A stretch of 50,239 nt of DNA from Burkholderiaceae bacterium (GTDB taxonomy: Bacteria; Pseudomonadota; Gammaproteobacteria; Burkholderiales; Burkholderiaceae_E): NCBI GenBank assembly GCA_024711155.1, contig JANJTK010000195.1, positions 1 to 50,239 of the forward strand, given 5' to 3'. Below, piece after piece: positions 28,659 to 36,908 of this stretch; position 1 is the first letter of the stretch; each line of letters opens with the position of its first letter. A program made the translations under genes and the position numbers. The notes beneath the pieces are model-generated. The model ran no database searches, had not been told where the DNA came from, and saw only the letters and a list, made by a program, of their open reading frames with translations.

Positions 28659-29839
28659 GCGGGCTGCGCGGGCGCACCGCGATCGTCGGCATCGGCGAGG
28701 TGCCCACCGGTCGGCACGCCGACCGGAGCGCGATCTCCTTCGCGCTCGATTCGGCGCGGATGGCGATCCTCGACGCCGGCATCGACAAGAACGAGATCGA
28801 CTTCGTCGTTCCGACCGGGTCGCTGTTCAGCTCGCAGTTCAGCAACGAACTGGCCACCTGTCGCGTGGTCGAGGAACTCGGGCTGAAGAACGTCGTGTCG
28901 AACTGCCAGGTGTTCTCGGGCGGCTCGAGCAGCACCAACGCGCTGCGCATCGCCAGCGCGCTGGTCGAGACCGGGCGCGCGCGCGCGTTGCTGTTCGTGC
29001 ACACCGACAAGCTCGGCACCGGCGTGACCGCGCAGGGCGGCATCGACCTGTTCTCGACCGCCGGCATCTCGTCGGAGTGGGAAGTGCCGTTCGGGCAGCA
29101 CTACTCCACGGTCGCGGCGCTGGCGACGATGCGCTACAAGCACGAGACCGGCACCACCGACGAGCAGCTGTCGGCGGTGTGCGTGTCGAACCGCAAGTGG
29201 GCCGAGCTCAATCCCAACGCGTTCTTCCGCAAGCCGCTGACGGTCGACGAAGTGATGTCGTCGAAGATGCTGTCGACGCCGCTGCGCGCCAAGCAGTCGA
29301 ACATGCTGTTCGACGGCGGCGCGGCCTTCATCGTCACCTCGGCGGAACGTGCGCGCGACCTCGTCGAGCGCCCCGCGTACGTGCTCGGCGAGGGCGGCGT
29401 CGTGACGCACTTCGCTTACCACCAGGAGCCGGACCTCACGCGCTTCGGCTGGGCGCGCGCCGGGCGCGAGGCCTTCGCGATGGCCGGCCTCGACCCGAAG
29501 GACGTCGACGTCGCCGAGATCTACGATTCGTACCCGATCTACCAGCTGATCGCGTTCGAGGAGATCGGCCTGTGCCGACGTGGCGAGGCGGGCGAACTGC
29601 ACCTGCGCGGCGACACCTGGCCCGGCGGGCGCATCCCGACCACGACCGACGGCGGCATGCAGTCCAAGGGGCACATCGGCGCCGGCGGTTCGGTGTCGCT
29701 GCTGGTCGAGGCCGCCCGCCAGGTGATGCACAAGGCCGGCGAGCGCCAGGTGCCCGGCGCCCGCTTCGCGGTCGAGACCGCGGTCGGCGGCACCTACATG
29801 GACGCCCAGGTGACCGTGCTGGGCAACGAAATCCCGTGA
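28655..29839 (+). CDS. SCPx-type thiolase (acetyl-CoA acetyltransferase-like)
   Basis: A 394-residue thiolase-fold protein of the SCP2/lipid-transfer type, not a FadA-type thiolase. Patterns: RTAIVGIGEVPTGRHADRSA, SNCQVFSGGSSSTNALRIAS with the candidate nucleophilic Cys, LDPKDVDVAEIYDSYPIYQL, and KGHIGAGGSVSLLVEAARQV in the place of the usual GHPxGATG His motif. Such thiolases cleave branched or steroid-like 3-ketoacyl-CoAs and usually need a DUF35 partner, which is the next gene. Start and stop overlap the upstream gene by four bases. Whether it cleaves or condenses cannot be told from sequence. Confidence 0.85.
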   Translation: MSGLRGRTAIVGIGEVPTGRHADRSAISFALDSARMAILDAGIDKNEIDFVVPTGSLFSSQFSNELATCRVVEELGLKNVVSNCQVFSGGSSSTNALRIASALVETGRARALLFVHTDKLGTGVTAQGGIDLFSTAGISSEWEVPFGQHYSTVAALATMRYKHETGTTDEQLSAVCVSNRKWAELNPNAFFRKPLTVDEVMSSKMLSTPLRAKQSNMLFDGGAAFIVTSAERARDLVERPAYVLGEGGVVTHFAYHQEPDLTRFGWARAGREAFAMAGLDPKDVDVAEIYDSYPIYQLIAFEEIGLCRRGEAGELHLRGDTWPGGRIPTTTDGGMQSKGHIGAGGSVSLLVEAARQVMHKAGERQVPGARFAVETAVGGTYMDAQVTVLGNEIP

Positions 29840-29850
29840 CGGAGACTGGC

Positions 29851-30273
29851 GTGAGCACCGAACAGCGCAAACCGAAGCCGGTCCCGGTCGTGTCCCCGTG
29901 GGCGCGCCCGTTCTGGGAGGCGGCGCGCGAGCGCCGGCTCGTGCTGCAGCACTGCGAGGACTGCGGTGCGACGGTCTTCTACCCGCGCGCGTACTGCCCG
30001 CAGTGCCTGTCGGAGCGGCTCGGCTGGCGCGACGCGTCGGGGCGCGGCACGGTCTACAGCTACACGGTGGTGGAGGCGAACGCCCCGTCCGCGTTCGCGG
30101 CCGACGTGCCGTACGTGGTCGCCGTGATCCGGCTCGAGGAAGGCGTGCAGATGCTGTCGAACCTCGTCGACTGCGACGTCTCGCAGCTGCGCTGCGACAT
30201 GCCGGTCGAGGTGACGTTCGAGCAACTCGACGACGAGTTCACGCTGCCGAAGTTCCGGCCGGCGGCTGGCTGA
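29851..30273 (+). CDS. DUF35 OB-fold / zinc-ribbon protein, thiolase partner
   Basis: A 140-residue protein. A zinc ribbon is formed by Cys35, Cys38, Cys49 and Cys52 (C-x2-C-x10-C-x2-C, in CEDCGATVFYPRAYCPQC). An OB-fold follows, with GRGTVYSYTVVEANAP and VPYVVAVIRLEEGVQMLSNL. DUF35 proteins bind SCPx-type thiolases or HMG-CoA synthase and are thought to channel acyl-CoAs; the adjacent thiolase gene strongly supports this. I chose the GTG at 29851 because GGAG lies six bases ahead; a GTG at 29836 overlapping the thiolase stop is the alternative. Confidence 0.88.
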   Translation: MSTEQRKPKPVPVVSPWARPFWEAARERRLVLQHCEDCGATVFYPRAYCPQCLSERLGWRDASGRGTVYSYTVVEANAPSAFAADVPYVVAVIRLEEGVQMLSNLVDCDVSQLRCDMPVEVTFEQLDDEFTLPKFRPAAG

Positions 30274-30290
30274 AGCGCACGGAGGCGCAG

Positions 30291-30752
30291 ATGACGCGGA
30301 AGAAATACGGCGACGACTTCCGGATCGGCGACGTCTACCGGACCGCCGCGATCACGGTCACCGAAACGCACGTCGTGACCTGGGCCGGGCTCACGGGCGA
30401 CTTCTATCCGTTGCACATGGACGAGGAGTACGCGTCGCGCACGCAGTTCGGCGGGCGCATCGCGCACGGTCCGATGATCTTCGGGCTCGCGGTCGGACTG
30501 GTGGCCCAGTCGGGGATCGGCGAGGACTCGGTGATCGCCTGGCTCGGCGTCGACAAGATGCGCATGCACGCTCCGGTGCGCATGGGCGACACCGTGCGCG
30601 TCACCGTCGAGGTCAAGGAGCAGGCGCCGACCCGCAGCCCGGGCAAGGGCATCCAGATGTGGCTCTACACGGTCACGAACCAGCGCGACGAGACCGTGAT
30701 GAGCTTCGAGTACCGGATGATGTTCCACATGCGGGCCGGGGAAGCGGCGTGA
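30291..30752 (+). CDS. MaoC-like hot-dog hydratase/dehydratase
   Basis: A 153-residue hot-dog protein of the MaoC family. The hydratase motif with catalytic Asp and His appears as GLTGDFYPLHMDEEYA (Asp37, His42), followed by FGGRIAHGPMIFGLAVGLV. The family hydrates enoyl-CoA to 3-hydroxyacyl-CoA, the step between the dehydrogenases and the thiolase encoded here. A GGAGG ribosome site at 30281-30285 fixes the ATG at 30291. Its TGA overlaps the GTG of the CoA ligase gene. No separate 3-hydroxyacyl-CoA dehydrogenase is in this operon; the SDR at 37862-38626 could supply that step. Confidence 0.9.
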   Translation: MTRKKYGDDFRIGDVYRTAAITVTETHVVTWAGLTGDFYPLHMDEEYASRTQFGGRIAHGPMIFGLAVGLVAQSGIGEDSVIAWLGVDKMRMHAPVRMGDTVRVTVEVKEQAPTRSPGKGIQMWLYTVTNQRDETVMSFEYRMMFHMRAGEAA

Positions 30753-32329
30753 ACGTGTCCGCCGCGCTGACCGTCGGCGAGCTCTACGACCGCGCCGTCG
30801 TGCAGGGCGGCGAGCGCGTCGCGATCACCGACGGCGCGCGCGAATTCACCTACGCGGACCTCGGGCGCGGCGCCGGGCGGGCGCTCGCCGCGCTGCAGGC
30901 GCTCGGCGTCGGCAAGGGCGACCGGGTCGCGTTCCTGATGGCGAACTGCGCCGAGTACGTGTTCTGCGAGTACGCGGTGGCGAAGGCCGGCGCGACCCGG
31001 GTGCCGCTGGCGGTGCTGCTCGGCGCCGACGACCACGTCTACATGATGAACTTCGCGCGCTGCGGGGTGCTGGTCTATCACGAGAAGCTCGCCGCGCGCG
31101 TGCTCGAGATGGCGCCGCGCCTGGAAACAGTGCGTCATTTCGTGTGCGTGTCGGCCGACCCGGCGCGCGTGCCGTCCGGCCACCTGCACCTGCAGGCGCT
31201 GCTCGCGGCCGACGGCCCGGCGGCCCGGTCGGTGGCGGTCGACCCGGAGGACATCGCCGGCATCTACTTCACCGGCGGCACCACCGGCCGCCCGAAAGGC
31301 GCGATGCTGTCGCATCGCTCGTGGTTCCACACCAGCTACGTCGAGATGCTCGAGTTCGGGCTCGGCTGGCACGAGTCGTTCGTCTTCGCCACGCCGATGA
31401 CGCACGCGAGCGGCTGCCTGCTGCTGCCGGTGCTGCTGCGCCAGGGCCGCTGCATCCTGCTCGACCGTTTCGATCCCGAGCTGCTGCTGGCCACCATCGA
31501 GGCGCAGCGCGCGACCGTGACGCTGCTGGTGCCGACGATGATCTACGCGCTGCTCGACCACCCGCGCCGCGCGAGCCACGACACTTCGAGCCTGCGCAAC
31601 GTGCTCTATGGCGCGGCGGCGATCGCGCCGGAGCGGTTGCGGCAGGCGATCGACGCGTTCGGGCCGGTGTTCACGCAGTTCTTCGGCCAGACCGAGGCGC
31701 CGATGGCGCTCACCACGCTGTCGCGCGAGGCGCACGTGGTGGCCGACCCGGCGCGCGAGCGCGCGGTGCTGACGTCGGCCGGGCTGCCGACCTATCCGAC
31801 CGCGATCCGGCTGCTCGACGACGAGGGCCGCGAGGTGCCGCGCGGCGAGCCGGGAGAGATCGTCGCGCGCTCGCCGAACATGATGACCGGATACCTCGAC
31901 AACCCGGAGGCGACCGCCGCCGCGATCCGCGACGGCTGGCTCCACACCGGCGACATCGCGCGCATCGACGAGCTCGGCTTCGTCACCATCGTCGACCGCA
32001 AGAGGGACGTGATCATCAGCGGCGGCTTCAACGTCTACCCGCGCGAGGTCGAGGACGCGCTGTTCGAGCATCCGGCGGTCCGGCAGGCGGCGGTGGTGGG
32101 CGCGCCGCACGAGAAGTGGGGCGAGGAGGTGCGGGCGGTCGTCGTGCTGCACGAGGGCAGGACGGCGAGCGAGGCCGAGCTGATCGGGTTCGTCAAGGCG
32201 CGCAAGGGCCCCATGATGGCGCCCAAGCGAATCGAGTTCCGCGACGCGGTGCCGTTGACCAACCTCGGCAAGCTCGACCGCAAGGCGATCCGCGCCGGGT
32301 TCTGGGGCGGGCGCGAGCGCATGGTCTGA
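30749..32329 (+). CDS. Acyl-CoA synthetase (AMP-forming)
   Basis: A 526-residue ANL-superfamily ligase. Core motifs: the P-loop YFTGGTTGRPKGAMLSH, FFGQTEAPMA, HTGDIARIDELGF, DRKRDVIISGGFNVYPREVE and the C-terminal catalytic Lys region NLGKLDRKAIR. It activates a carboxylic acid with ATP to acyl-adenylate and then acyl-CoA, making it the likely entry enzyme of the pathway. I place the start at the GTG (30749) that overlaps the MaoC stop as GTGA; a second GTG lies two codons later. Chain length or ring preference cannot be deduced. Confidence 0.9.
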   Translation: MNVSAALTVGELYDRAVVQGGERVAITDGAREFTYADLGRGAGRALAALQALGVGKGDRVAFLMANCAEYVFCEYAVAKAGATRVPLAVLLGADDHVYMMNFARCGVLVYHEKLAARVLEMAPRLETVRHFVCVSADPARVPSGHLHLQALLAADGPAARSVAVDPEDIAGIYFTGGTTGRPKGAMLSHRSWFHTSYVEMLEFGLGWHESFVFATPMTHASGCLLLPVLLRQGRCILLDRFDPELLLATIEAQRATVTLLVPTMIYALLDHPRRASHDTSSLRNVLYGAAAIAPERLRQAIDAFGPVFTQFFGQTEAPMALTTLSREAHVVADPARERAVLTSAGLPTYPTAIRLLDDEGREVPRGEPGEIVARSPNMMTGYLDNPEATAAAIRDGWLHTGDIARIDELGFVTIVDRKRDVIISGGFNVYPREVEDALFEHPAVRQAAVVGAPHEKWGEEVRAVVVLHEGRTASEAELIGFVKARKGPMMAPKRIEFRDAVPLTNLGKLDRKAIRAGFWGGRERMV

Positions 32330-32339
32330 CGGGGAATGC

Positions 32340-33509
32340 ATGAACTTCGACGAATCGGAACAGACTGTCCTGCTGCGCGACACGCTGCGGCGCTTTCTGG
32401 AGCGCGAGATGCCGCGCGAGCTGGCGCGCCGGCTCGACGCGCAGGCGAGCTACTCGCGCGAGGTCTTCGCGCGCCTGTGCGAGCTCGGCGTCACCGGCCT
32501 GACGGTGCCCGAGGAGTACGGCGGCAGCGGCATCGACGTGCTGTCGGCGATCGTCGTCATCGAGGAGCTCGCGCGGCGCGGCACTTCGCTCGCCGGCCCG
32601 TTCATCCACTGCGCGTTCTACGGCTCGATGAACATCGTCGAGAACGGCAGCGAGGCGCAGAAGCGCGAGCTGCTGCCGCAACTCGCCGCCGGCAAGATCC
32701 TGTTCGCGTACGGACTCTCCGAGCCCGACGTCGGCGGCGACCTGTCGTCGGCCACGGTCACCGCCCGCCTGAAGGACGACGGCCGCACGGTGGTGATCAA
32801 CGGCACGAAGCGCTGGTGCACCGGCGCGCGCATTGCCGACTACATCTACACGCTGGTGCGCAGCGGCCCGAAGGAGGACCGCTACCGCAACCTGTCGCTG
32901 GTGCTGGTGCCGGCGTCGAGCGCGGGCCTGCGCATCGTCGACATCGACCACATCGGGCTGCGCTACTCCGAGACCACCGACGTCGTCTACGAGGACGTCG
33001 AGGTGCCGATCGAGAACGTCGTCGGCGGCCCCGAGGGCTGGAACCAGGGCTGGCCGAAGCTCGCCGGGCGCGGCCTCGACGTCGAGCGGCTCGAGATCAC
33101 GGCGGTCGCGCTCGGCATCGCCAACGCCGCCGTCGAGGACGCGTGGCGCTACGCGCAGGAGCGCGAGCAGTTCGGCAAGCGCATCTGCGGCCACCAGGCG
33201 GTGCGCAACTCGCTCGTCGAGGCGCGCACGAAGCTGGCCGCGTGCCGCCACATGCTCTACCACGCGGCGTGGCTCGCGACCGAGGGCCGCGACTGCAGCG
33301 TCGAGAGCTCAATGGCCAAGCTCTTCGTCGGCGACAACGCGGTCGACATCGTGCTCTCCTGCCAGCGCGTGATGGGCGCCTACGGTTGCGCGCGCGACTA
33401 CGACATGGAGCGCTACGTGCGCGACATCGTCTGCATGCCGATCGTCGGCGGCTCGTCGAACATGCAGAAGAACAACATCGCCAACCGCTTGCGGTTGCCG
33501 CCGAAATGA
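32340..33509 (+). CDS. Acyl-CoA dehydrogenase (catalytic Glu in the IVD-like position)
   Basis: A 389-residue flavoenzyme. FAD and substrate regions include LTVPEEYGGSGIDVLSA, AYGLSEPDVGGDL, RYAQEREQFGKRI and the C-terminal PIVGGSSNMQKNNIANRL. In most family members the last motif contains the catalytic Glu (YEGTS); here it reads VGGSS. Glu249 in GRGLDVERLEI sits where isovaleryl- and long-chain acyl-CoA dehydrogenases carry their base, so it is probably active. A non-catalytic partner subunit is the alternative. It starts ten bases after the CoA ligase and overlaps the next gene as ATGA. It should form the 2-enoyl-CoA hydrated by the MaoC protein. Confidence 0.88.
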   Translation: MNFDESEQTVLLRDTLRRFLEREMPRELARRLDAQASYSREVFARLCELGVTGLTVPEEYGGSGIDVLSAIVVIEELARRGTSLAGPFIHCAFYGSMNIVENGSEAQKRELLPQLAAGKILFAYGLSEPDVGGDLSSATVTARLKDDGRTVVINGTKRWCTGARIADYIYTLVRSGPKEDRYRNLSLVLVPASSAGLRIVDIDHIGLRYSETTDVVYEDVEVPIENVVGGPEGWNQGWPKLAGRGLDVERLEITAVALGIANAAVEDAWRYAQEREQFGKRICGHQAVRNSLVEARTKLAACRHMLYHAAWLATEGRDCSVESSMAKLFVGDNAVDIVLSCQRVMGAYGCARDYDMERYVRDIVCMPIVGGSSNMQKNNIANRLRLPPK

Positions 33510-34492
33510 GCGCGCGCCCGGGCGGCAAGCCCGCGTTCCTGCGAGGCCTGCGGTTGCCGGTGATGGCGGCGCCGATGTTCCTGGTTTCCGGCCCCGACCT
33601 GGTGGTCGCGGCCGCCGAGGCGGGCATCGTCGGCGCGTTCCCGACGCTGAACGCGCGCACGGTCGCCGACCTCGAGCGGTGGCTGCAGGAGATCACCGGC
33701 CGGCTGGACGAGGCGCGTGCGCGCGCCGGCGGCGCGCTCGCGGGCACCTGGGCCGCGAACCTGATCGCGCACCGCACGAACCGGCGCTTCGCGGCCGACC
33801 TGGAGTTGCTGCTGAAGTACCGCCCGCCGGTCGTCGTCACCGCGCTCGGCAGCCCGCGTGACGTCGTCGACGCGGTCCACGGCTACGGCGGGCTGGTGGT
33901 GGCCGACGTCAACTCGGTCGCGTTTGCGCGCAAGGCGGCCGACACCGGCGTCGACGGGCTGATTCTCGTCGCCAGCGGCGCGGGCGGGCACACCGGGCAG
34001 ATGAGCCCGTTCGCGTTCGTCGAGACGGTGCGCGAGTTCTGGGACGGGCTGCTCGTGCTGGCCGGCGGCATCAGCACCGGGCGCGGCGTGCGCGCGGCGC
34101 TCGCGCTCGGCGCCGACCTCGCCTGCCTGGGCACGCGCTTCGTCGCGACCCGCGAGAGCCTCGCGCCGCTTGCCCACAAGCAGATGATCGTCGACTGCGC
34201 GTTCGAGGACATCGTGTGCACCAACGCGTTCACCGGTGCCTGGGCCAACATGCTGCGCCCGTCGGTGCGAGGCGCCGGCTACGACCCCGACAACCTGGGC
34301 CCCGGGCGCCGCATCGACGTCGGCGACGACCCGCAGTCCGAGGCGCGGGCGTGGAAGGACATCTTCTCGGCCGGGCACGGCGTGGGCACGGTGCACGCGA
34401 TCCAGTCGGTGCGCGACGTGGTCGAGGAACTGCGCGCGCAGTTCGAGAGTGCTGGCGAAAGTGCGGCCGGCAGCGCGCGCGCGAAGGGCTGA
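33506..34492 (+). CDS. Nitronate monooxygenase-like FMN protein
   Basis: A 328-residue TIM-barrel flavoprotein of the nitronate monooxygenase / 2-nitropropane dioxygenase family. It opens LRLPVMAAPMFLVSGPDLV and has the FMN and catalytic-His motif ASGAGGHTGQMSPFAFV, then VLAGGISTGRGVRAALALGA. Family members oxidise alkyl nitronates, but many bacterial homologues sit in acyl-CoA gene clusters with unknown roles, some acting as enoyl reductases. Translation is coupled to the dehydrogenase gene by an ATGA overlap, so it probably works on the same acyl-CoA route. The substrate is unknown. Confidence 0.86.
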   Translation: MSARPGGKPAFLRGLRLPVMAAPMFLVSGPDLVVAAAEAGIVGAFPTLNARTVADLERWLQEITGRLDEARARAGGALAGTWAANLIAHRTNRRFAADLELLLKYRPPVVVTALGSPRDVVDAVHGYGGLVVADVNSVAFARKAADTGVDGLILVASGAGGHTGQMSPFAFVETVREFWDGLLVLAGGISTGRGVRAALALGADLACLGTRFVATRESLAPLAHKQMIVDCAFEDIVCTNAFTGAWANMLRPSVRGAGYDPDNLGPGRRIDVGDDPQSEARAWKDIFSAGHGVGTVHAIQSVRDVVEELRAQFESAGESAAGSARAKG

Positions 34493-34519
34493 CGAACGCC
34501 GGCGCATCGGAGGACGGGA

Positions 34520-35566
34520 ATGACCGACAGGCCTGGAACCAAGCCCGTGAGCGAGCGCCACCGCTTCGACGCCGCCGCGCTCGAGGCGTGGCTGTCGCGG
34601 CACCTGCCGGATTTCGCGGGGCCGCTCGCGATCCGGCAGTTCGAGGGCGGGCAGTCGAACCCGACCTTCCTGCTGCAGGCGGGGGCCGGCGAGTACGTGC
34701 TGCGCAAGAAGCCGCCGGGCAAGCTGCTGCCGTCGGCGCACGCGATCGACCGCGAGTTCCGGATCCTGCGCGCGCTGGCGGGCAGCGGCGTGCCGGTGCC
34801 CTGCGCGCGCGTGTACTGCGACGACGAGACGGTGATCGGGACGCCGTTCTACGTGATGGACTACCAGCCCGGGCGCATCTTCACCGACCCGCTGCTGCCG
34901 GGGGTCGAGCCGACCGAGCGCGCGGCGATCTACGACGCGATGAACGACGCGCTCGCGCGGTTGCACCGCGTCGACTGGGCGGCGGCCGGGCTGTCCGACT
35001 TCGGCCGCACCGAAAACTTCGTTCAGCGCCAGGTCGCGCGCTGGGCCGGGCAATACGAGGCCACGCGCACCGCCGACCTGCCGGCGATGGACCAGCTGCG
35101 CGACTGGGTGCTCGAAAACGTCCCCGCGGGCGACGACGTGACGATCGTGCACGGCGACTTCCGCATCGGCAACCTGATCTTCGACGCGGCCGCGCCGCGC
35201 GTGGTCGCGGTGCTCGACTGGGAGCTGTCGACGCTGGGCCACCCGTTGAGCGATCTCGCGTTCAACTGCATGACCTACCACTTGCCCGCGGGCGACCCGG
35301 TCGCGGCCGGCTTCGTCGGCGCCGACATCGGCGCGCTCGGGATTCCCTCGGAGGCCGGATACCTGCAGGCCTACGCGCGGCGCACCGGGCGCGACCCGGC
35401 GCGCAACTGGCGCTTCTTCATGGCCTTCAGCCTGTTCCGCACCGCGGCGATCCAGCAGGGCGTCCACGCGCGCGCGGTGCAGGGCAACGCGAGTTCGCCG
35501 CTCGCCGCGTTGTTCGGCAAGACCTGGCCGATGGTCGCCGAACAGGGTTGGCGGCTGGTGCGCTGA
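34520..35566 (+). CDS. APH-family phosphotransferase (LvaA / ACAD10-11 kinase type)
   Basis: A 348-residue kinase of the aminoglycoside-phosphotransferase fold: IRQFEGGQSNPTFLLQAG, YVLRKKPPGKLLPSAHAIDR, the catalytic loop IVHGDFRIGNLIFD and VLDWELSTLGHPLSDLAFNC. This pattern matches the APH domain fused to acyl-CoA dehydrogenase in human ACAD10/ACAD11, and Pseudomonas LvaA, which phosphorylates 4-hydroxyacyl-CoA. An acyl-CoA dehydrogenase of the matching type is encoded next to it, convergently. A role in using 4-hydroxy acids is therefore likely; antibiotic resistance is not. It follows the nitronate monooxygenase gene by 27 bases, with GGAGGA ahead of the ATG. Confidence 0.87.
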   Translation: MTDRPGTKPVSERHRFDAAALEAWLSRHLPDFAGPLAIRQFEGGQSNPTFLLQAGAGEYVLRKKPPGKLLPSAHAIDREFRILRALAGSGVPVPCARVYCDDETVIGTPFYVMDYQPGRIFTDPLLPGVEPTERAAIYDAMNDALARLHRVDWAAAGLSDFGRTENFVQRQVARWAGQYEATRTADLPAMDQLRDWVLENVPAGDDVTIVHGDFRIGNLIFDAAAPRVVAVLDWELSTLGHPLSDLAFNCMTYHLPAGDPVAAGFVGADIGALGIPSEAGYLQAYARRTGRDPARNWRFFMAFSLFRTAAIQQGVHARAVQGNASSPLAALFGKTWPMVAEQGWRLVR

Positions 35567-35574
35567 GCGTGGCT

Positions 35575-36837
35575 TCAGCCGAGCCGGCCTGCGGCACCCG
35601 GCACCCCCATGAAGGGGAGCAGCGAGCCGCGACGCGCCTGAGCGGCGTTCATCTCCTGGCGCGCGATCGTGCGCAGGTGCACTTCGTCGGGCCCGTCGGC
35701 CAGTCGCAGGATCCGGCCCCACATCCAGAGGATCGGCAGCGGCGTGTCGGGGCCGAGGCCCATCGCGCCGTGGACCTGCATCGCGCGCTCGCACACGGCG
35801 GTCTGCATGCGCGGCACCAGCGCCTTGATCATCGCTATCTCGCGCGCCGCTTCCTTTGCGCCGTGGCGGTCGATCATCCACGCCGCCTTCAGCACCAGCA
35901 GCCGCGCCTGCTCGATCTCGATGCGCGACAGCGCGATCCACTCGGCGACGTTGGCGTGCTGGTGCAGGTAGCGCCCGAAGGTCTTGCGCTCGGCCGCGCG
36001 CTCGCACATCAGCTCGAGCGCGAGCTCGGACTGGCCGATCGAGCGCATGCAGTGGTGGATCCGGCCGGGGCCGAGCCGCGCCTGCGCGATCGCGAAACCG
36101 GCGCCTTCCTCGCGGATCACGTTCGCGACCGGAACCCGCACGTTGCGGTAGACGATCTCGCAGTGGCCCTCGACCGAGACGTGGTTCATCACCGGGATGT
36201 TTCGGATCACCTCGACCCCGGGCGTGTCCATCGGCACGATGACCATGCTCTGGCGCCGGTGCGGTTCGCCCTGCGGGTCGGTGACGCCCATGACGATCGA
36301 GACCGTGCAGCGGGGGTGCGCGGCGCCGGAGATGAACCACTTGCGGCCGTTGATCACGTAGTCGCCGCCGTCGCGCGCGATCGAGGTCTGGATGTTGTTC
36401 GCGTCGGACGACGCGACGTCGGGCTCGGTCATCGCGAAGCAGGAGCGGATCTCCCCGCGCAGCAGCGGGTCGAGCCAGCGCTCGCGCTGTTCGGGCGTGC
36501 CGAAGAGGTGCAGGATCTCCATGTTGCCGGTGTCGGGCGCGCTGCAGTTGAAGACCTCGGAGGCCCACACGACGCGTCCCATGATCTCTGCGAGCGGCGC
36601 GTATTCGAGGTTGCTCAGGGGCTGGCCCGGCTCGTCGTCGCGCAGCGACGGCAGGAACAGGTTCCACAGGCCCTCGTCGCGCGCGAGTGTCTTCAGGTCC
36701 TCGACCAGCGCCGGATGCGGATTGCCCGCGGCCACCTCGCGCTGCCAGTCGGGAATCGACGGGATGACGTAGCGGTCCATGAAGTCCTGGACCTGGCGGC
36801 GCAGTTGCCCGGTGCGTTCGGAATAGGAAAAATCCAT
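35575..36837 (-). CDS. Acyl-CoA dehydrogenase (ACAD10/11, LvaC-like)
   Basis: A 420-residue dehydrogenase: MDFSYSERTGQLRRQVQDFM, CFAMTEPDVASSDANNIQTS, YVINGRKWFISGAAHPRC, CERAAERKTFGRYLHQHANV, MQVHGAMGLGPDTPLPILW and RLADGPDEVHLRTIARQEM. The last segment carries Asp381 where most relatives have the catalytic Glu (EGTS to DGPD), a mark of the ACAD10/ACAD11 group. These act with an APH kinase on 4-hydroxyacyl-CoAs. Its stop lies eight bases from the stop of that kinase gene. It diverges from the HxlR regulator over 71 bases, so that regulator probably controls it. Confidence 0.9.
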   Translation of the reverse strand: MDFSYSERTGQLRRQVQDFMDRYVIPSIPDWQREVAAGNPHPALVEDLKTLARDEGLWNLFLPSLRDDEPGQPLSNLEYAPLAEIMGRVVWASEVFNCSAPDTGNMEILHLFGTPEQRERWLDPLLRGEIRSCFAMTEPDVASSDANNIQTSIARDGGDYVINGRKWFISGAAHPRCTVSIVMGVTDPQGEPHRRQSMVIVPMDTPGVEVIRNIPVMNHVSVEGHCEIVYRNVRVPVANVIREEGAGFAIAQARLGPGRIHHCMRSIGQSELALELMCERAAERKTFGRYLHQHANVAEWIALSRIEIEQARLLVLKAAWMIDRHGAKEAAREIAMIKALVPRMQTAVCERAMQVHGAMGLGPDTPLPILWMWGRILRLADGPDEVHLRTIARQEMNAAQARRGSLLPFMGVPGAAGRLG

Positions 36838-36908
36838 GCCTTGGCCTATTGCTGGGTGAAGGGCCGCCGCGCGTCCCGCGATCGGGACGCGGCGGCCGGG
36901 GAGTTCAC

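Noticed and set aside
34520-35566. Aminoglycoside resistance gene
   Set aside because: The APH fold is shared by many kinases; motifs and neighbours fit the ACAD10/11-LvaA type instead.
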